Shown here piece by piece: positions 6,777 to 9,472 of a DNA stretch of 9,472 nt. The notes under the pieces are model-generated. The model had not been told where the DNA came from, searched no databases, and saw only the letters and a program-made list of their open reading frames with translations. The stretch spans positions 1 through 9,472 of the forward strand of contig JAHFBR010000035.1 of assembly GCA_023249955.1 (NCBI GenBank), read 5' to 3'. Both the position numbers and the translations under genes were made by a program. This DNA comes from a bacterium (GTDB lineage: Bacteria > Babelota > Babeliae > Babelales > RVW-14). Numbering within the stretch: the first letter of the stretch is position 1; each line of letters begins with the position of its first letter.

Positions 6777-6915
6777 TGTCACCAGGTCTTGGCCTGATCA
6801 AAATTGATCCCTCTTCTCAAAGAATCTGTGGGTATTCTTCCATCAAATACCGCAATCGTAGAAGGTGTTTTGGTCTGCGGTTCAATCTGATTGCGGGAAT
6901 TTATAACAGCGAGTT
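6776..6915. other. Non-coding, palindrome-rich stretch after the GIY-YIG gene
   Basis: Together with 6553-6775 this forms a 363-bp stretch without a credible gene. Besides the promoter and repeats listed separately it holds small inverted pairs: GATCAA/TTGATC near 6797-6810, GGTATT (6831-6836) with AATACC (6846-6851), and CCGCAATC (6850-6857) with GATTGCGG (6889-6896). Open frames across it on either strand are short and contain translated repeat sequence, so I call none. It looks like the inner part of the repeat module. Confidence 0.5.
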
Positions 6916-7209
6916 TTAGGATCTAAAAAATTGATCGTATAAATCGAGCCATTGAGGATTCTGTTGTTCGATAAGATCAATTTTCCACTGGCGTTGCCAG
7001 CCTTTAAGTTGTTTTTCTCGTCGTAGAGCATCATTAACATATTTGTACAACTCAACATGTACGAGTTGCGTCAGGCCATATCGCTTGGTAAAACTTTCTA
7101 CAACAGCGTTTTTATGCTCTAACATGCGTCGTTGTAAATCATTGGTAATGCCTATGTACAAGGTGCCGTTGCGCTTGTTGCTCAAAAGATATACAGCAAA
7201 GGTTCTCAT
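6916..7209 (-). CDS. Small GIY-YIG domain nuclease-like protein
   Basis: This complete 97-residue protein consists of one GIY-YIG domain of the YhbQ/UvrC-N-terminal-like type (COG2827-type single-domain proteins). The two signature strands are VYLLSNK (residues 6-12, in the GIY position) and LYIGIT (17-22, the YIG part), followed by NDLQRRMLEHK with the conserved Arg. The C-terminal part, DALRREKQLKGWQRQWKIDLI and NPQWLDLY, is typical of this family. Members are predicted DNA-cleaving enzymes, but most have no established role. The start is ATG at 7209-7207; I see no strong ribosome binding site, and the upstream 30 nt are AT-rich with a TAAAAT just before the ATG, so expression is uncertain. 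The gene lies alone between inverted copies of a palindromic repeat, which suggests a link to that repeat's spread or maintenance. Confidence 0.88.
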   Translation of the reverse strand: MRTFAVYLLSNKRNGTLYIGITNDLQRRMLEHKNAVVESFTKRYGLTQLVHVELYKYVNDALRREKQLKGWQRQWKIDLIEQQNPQWLDLYDQFFRS

Positions 7210-7239
7210 AATTTTAGTCTATTTAAAAAATTGGTGGCT

Positions 7240-7270
7240 ATGGATCCCGGGTCCTAGCCCGGGATGACAA
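7240..7270 (-). repeat. GC-rich palindromic repeat, copy 2 (inverted)
   Basis: This is the exact reverse complement of 6746-6776, including the hairpin arms. It lies between the M48 stop and the GIY-YIG start, so in the minus direction it is also the first strong hairpin after the M48 gene and may end or attenuate that transcript, though no proper T-tract follows directly. Confidence 0.85.
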
Positions 7271-7317
7271 GAACGTTGCCTTCTAAAGTCTTTTTTGCAA
7301 AATGTCACACATCAAAG

Positions 7318-7336
7318 AGGTTTCAAAAGAAGTCTA
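7318..7336 (-). repeat. Right outer inverted repeat (19 bp)
   Basis: Exact reverse complement of 6696-6714. Its outer base is adjacent to the TAA stop codon of the M48 gene (7339-7337), which marks a sharp right boundary of the module. Confidence 0.8.
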
Positions 7337-8212
7337 TTAAATCTTTGAAGTTATGCGCTTAATGTGGGCGATGCGTTTGTTGGTTGATGGATGAGCGTAA
7401 AAGTAGCTTGCTTTAAGAACTTTTTTATAAAGAGCTGTTTCTTTGACTGACGGATAATTTGCAAAAAACAGGTTGAGCTTGCTGCTAGGATCGGAAGCAA
7501 AAAGCGGTTTCATTGCGCCTATCATACTATTCAAAGCATTTTGCATATCGTTGGCATCAAAATCTTGGAGTGCCTGAAGAGCAATTCTGTCTGCCGAGTA
7601 TTCCCAAGAACGTTGCAAAGCCATGATAAAAATCTTTTTAAGAATGATGAATGATGCGGCCGCAATTAAGAAGCCTTGAGGCAGGTTTACAATAGTCTTG
7701 CTTGCTGGCCATAGCATGTTTATCATACCCAATCCAAGCCAGGCTTGAGCAATTTTGTCTGCGATGTTACGCAGTGCAAAGCTCCTGCCGAACATTTTGA
7801 ATTTTGGGTCGCAAAGATGACCAATTTCGTGGGCGATGACCCATCTGAATGAACGATATGCTGGAGCAGATTTTGCATCAGCATCGAGTATAAGCGATCT
7901 TTTGATGAGATCAGATCCGATATAAAGTTGAGTGCTGCCATCAGTCATAATGTGGGCACTTGCCTGCTGACTTTGCACGATTCTGAAGTCAATGATGATA
8001 GCCGGCACCGGGCAGTTGAGTGGCGCGCATATTTCAGTAACGGTAGTTTGAAGAAAGGCCCAAAGCGTTGGGTAAATAATGTTCCAATTTTGGACAACGT
8101 TTTTTTCAAGCGCACAGAGCTCTTCCAAGATTTTTGCTACATTCTCTGGATTCGGCATTTTGTAGGCAGGTGTAATAGTCGTAGTTTTTAGTGTTTCAGA
8201 CACAGATATCAT
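7337..8212 (-). CDS. M48-family (HtpX-like) membrane zinc metalloprotease
   Basis: This 291-residue protein has the M48 zinc-protease pattern. HEIGH (residues 128-132, in VIAHEIGHLCD) supplies two zinc-binding His and the catalytic Glu; the third ligand is Glu204 in EYSADRIAL; HPSTNKRIAHI (274-284) is the conserved end of the family. Two hydrophobic segments between these motifs (about 157-176 and 178-198) should insert in or lie on the membrane. Classical HtpX has two further N-terminal membrane helices; here the first 125 residues are soluble, so it belongs to a variant subgroup. Relatives degrade damaged or misassembled membrane proteins; the substrate here is unknown. ATG at 8212-8210 has only a weak GAG upstream but sits about 45 nt after the likely transcription start of the promoter at 8264-8292. 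The gene's stop abuts the GIY-YIG module. Confidence 0.88.
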   Translation of the reverse strand: MISVSETLKTTTITPAYKMPNPENVAKILEELCALEKNVVQNWNIIYPTLWAFLQTTVTEICAPLNCPVPAIIIDFRIVQSQQASAHIMTDGSTQLYIGSDLIKRSLILDADAKSAPAYRSFRWVIAHEIGHLCDPKFKMFGRSFALRNIADKIAQAWLGLGMINMLWPASKTIVNLPQGFLIAAASFIILKKIFIMALQRSWEYSADRIALQALQDFDANDMQNALNSMIGAMKPLFASDPSSKLNLFFANYPSVKETALYKKVLKASYFYAHPSTNKRIAHIKRITSKI

Positions 8213-8263
8213 GGTAAAATCTCAACAGTTAGCGCATTGGGTGCTCAAATTATCGACCAGAAG

Positions 8264-8292
8264 AGTATACAGGGGTTTTTGGGGTGTGTAAA
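8264..8292 (-). promoter_or_regulatory. Strong sigma-70-like promoter of the M48 gene
   Basis: On the minus strand TTTACA (8292-8287) is followed, exactly 17 nt later, by TATACT (8269-8264). Each box has five of six consensus bases. It lies in the 117-nt gap between the MurQ-M15 stop and the M48 start, so the M48 gene can be transcribed independently of the fusion gene. Confidence 0.72.
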
Positions 8293-8329
8293 CGGGCTCG
8301 GGGTGAGGCTTCTTGTCCATCTGTAATTT

Positions 8330-9472
8330 TTAAGATTCAATATCACGTATCTGTTTGGAAAAGTGTTGATAATCAACCCGGTCTGTCCATGCATTGCCAC
8401 CCCACTCGTAACCACGTGATGTGAATGCGCGATAGCACGGGTTATCAGGTGTTCCTGTGATAATTCCCTGATGAGGTTGTGTACGATCCAGATAAGCCTT
8501 GCCGCCAGCCGGTAGGACAAGAGAATCTCTGACATAGGGATTGATGAGCGGGTTAATATCAATGGCAATACCATAACTGTGGTTGGAAAAGATGCTAGGG
8601 TATGTGGTGTTGGTGCGATAACAAAAGGCTGAGCTATTGTTTGCTGCCATTGAACGTTCGTCATTGGCATCATATCTGTCGATTATATCCATATGTTCAA
8701 TAGGAAAATGAGCTGCAAAAAGCTCGGCAAAGATATCCAGAAATTCTTGTGATAGCGTGGCATGCACAATTAAGTGACCGGTATGTACCATATCATCAAA
8801 ACCCCAATGAGTCACCGTCACATAGCGTAAATCTTTTAAAGGCACAGGACACTCCGGTTTCCATGAACGGCCTACCATAAGCTTGGCAATGTCTGCAGGT
8901 ATATTTTCGATCTTTCCAGAAAATTGTGGTTCAGGGCTATGACGAGTGGCCGTGAGCGTATTTATAGCATCTCTTAATAACCCCTTGTGTTCTTGTAAGC
9001 ATTCTTTGGCTTGCTTGCAGTCAAGATTAAACATGTGCATCAAAAGAGCGGTCTTAACATCTTTTTTGCTTCTTTCAAAGAGTTGATCTGCAGCTGTTTC
9101 ATCAATATCACATATCGTACTTATGATACGATGACAACGTTTGACGAGCTTTTTATTCAAGGGCTTAACATCAATCATGAGGTTTTTATAGACTTTGCCG
9201 TATAAAATAAAAGCGCCTGTGGTGAGCATATTAAGAATCATTTTGGTTGCCGTTCCTGCTTTCAGCCGTGTGGAACCTGTTAGAATTTCGGGCCCTACCT
9301 CAGCTGCAATAAAACAGTCAGCATCATTGCCAACTGCAGCACGCGGGTTACAACTTACTACAATAGTGTAGCATCCAAGTTGTCGAGCGTACTTCAAAGC
9401 ACTGGCCACATAGGCAGCGCTTCCAGATGCAGAGATGCCACAAATAACATCGCGTGAAGCTATGTTAACATT
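8330..9472 (-). CDS. murQ: MurQ-M15 fusion: MurNAc-6-phosphate etherase joined to a VanY/CwlK-type peptidase (5' part missing)
   Basis: The last 380 codons are visible; the frame is open to the window edge, so the 5' end lies outside. Residues 1 to about 172 (visible numbering) match the second half of MurQ: DVICGISASGSAAYV, LKYARQLGCYTIVVSCNPR, EVGPEILTGSTRLKAGTATK and NLMIDVKPLN, then the helical end with the pattern KTALLMHMFNLD. MurQ cleaves the lactyl ether of MurNAc-6-phosphate to GlcNAc-6-phosphate and lactate during wall recycling in the cytoplasm. About 200 more residues follow in frame: WKPECPVPLKDLRYV, SMAANNSSAFCYR, NHSYGIAIDINP (zinc ligands His298 and Asp305), EWGGNAW and DYQHF (His370), the pattern of M15 D-Ala-D-Ala carboxypeptidases and L-Ala-D-Glu endopeptidases. 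No signal sequence separates the halves. A normal MurQ has about 300 residues and no such tail. The gene symbol applies to the N-terminal half only. Confidence 0.9.
   Translation of the reverse strand, partial: NVNIASRDVICGISASGSAAYVASALKYARQLGCYTIVVSCNPRAAVGNDADCFIAAEVGPEILTGSTRLKAGTATKMILNMLTTGAFILYGKVYKNLMIDVKPLNKKLVKRCHRIISTICDIDETAADQLFERSKKDVKTALLMHMFNLDCKQAKECLQEHKGLLRDAINTLTATRHSPEPQFSGKIENIPADIAKLMVGRSWKPECPVPLKDLRYVTVTHWGFDDMVHTGHLIVHATLSQEFLDIFAELFAAHFPIEHMDIIDRYDANDERSMAANNSSAFCYRTNTTYPSIFSNHSYGIAIDINPLINPYVRDSLVLPAGGKAYLDRTQPHQGIITGTPDNPCYRAFTSRGYEWGGNAWTDRVDYQHFSKQIRDIES

Larger units (their letters stand above)
6696..7336. mobile_element. 641-bp GIY-YIG module with nested terminal inverted repeats
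   Basis: The ends are a perfect 19-bp inverted pair: TAGACTTCTTTTGAAACCT at 6696-6714 and its reverse complement at 7318-7336. Inside lies a second, 31-bp inverted pair (6746-6776 and 7240-7270), and between these the GIY-YIG gene. The sequences joining outer and inner repeats (31 and 47 nt) are weakly alike when one is reverse-complemented, as if a single longer inverted repeat had diverged. The right end touches the M48 stop codon. No target-site duplication is visible, and there is no transposase, so mobility is inferred from structure: it could be a MITE-like or REP-associated element mobilised in trans. Confidence 0.5.

Noticed and set aside
6616..6801. Minus-strand open frame of 61 codons across the left palindromic repeat
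   Set aside because: Its protein is largely translated repeat (GSRVLARDD type) and overlaps the cassette promoter; such frames are common artefacts of dispersed palindromic repeats.
6731..6919. Plus-strand open frame of 62 codons after the left palindromic repeat
   Set aside because: It also translates the repeat (SSRARTRDPLSPG), has no ribosome binding site and shows no recognisable domain.
6746..7270. CRISPR array from the repeated sequence
   Set aside because: Only two copies exist, in opposite orientation, separated by a coding gene rather than by short spacers.
8245..8673. Minus-strand open frame of 142 codons overlapping the M15 domain
   Set aside because: It is an out-of-frame shadow of the well-supported peptidase domain and would also cover the M48 promoter.

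Overview
The window is about 9.5 kb of moderately AT-rich bacterial DNA in which every supported gene lies on the minus strand, so it is read here from high to low coordinates. The taxonomic source cannot be proved from the sequence. The content (exported leucine-rich-repeat protein, glycosyltransferases and methyltransferases with signal anchors, a GIY-YIG gene beside GC-rich palindromic repeats, peptidoglycan-recycling enzymes) suggests a Gram-negative-type, possibly host-associated bacterium, for example of the Candidatus Dependentiae (TM6) type. That placement is inference with low to moderate confidence.

Region 9472-8330 holds the 3' part of a fusion gene: an N-acetylmuramic acid 6-phosphate etherase (MurQ) continued in frame by a complete-looking M15 (VanY/CwlK-type) zinc peptidase domain. 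Next, behind a strong sigma-70-like promoter (8264-8292), is an M48 (HtpX-like) metalloprotease gene (8212-7337).

Region 7336-6696 is a 641-bp element-like module bounded by 19-bp inverted repeats. It starts directly after the M48 stop codon. Inside are a perfect 31-bp inverted pair of a GC-rich hairpin repeat and one small GIY-YIG nuclease-like gene (7209-6916).

Region 6642-1 is a compact cassette with a recognisable promoter at 6600-6642 and very tight gene spacing (1-nt overlap, 4-nt overlap, gaps of 12 and 14 nt). In order it encodes a GT4 glycosyltransferase with a signal peptide; an exported LRR + methyltransferase + kinase-like fusion; a membrane-anchored alpha/beta hydrolase; a membrane-anchored fucosyltransferase-like protein; a membrane-anchored FkbM methyltransferase; and the start of one more single-pass membrane protein. 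The tight spacing is interrupted once, by a remnant of an EamA/DMT transporter (3299-3021) abutting the LRR-fusion stop codon.

The most striking point is that all six cassette genes begin with a signal peptide or signal anchor, although most of the enzyme families concerned normally work in the cytoplasm on nucleotide-sugar or S-adenosylmethionine substrates. I read this as a candidate exported or membrane-tethered glycan-modification system, perhaps acting at the cell surface or on host material. The other two highlights are the MurQ-M15 fusion and the nested-inverted-repeat GIY-YIG module.
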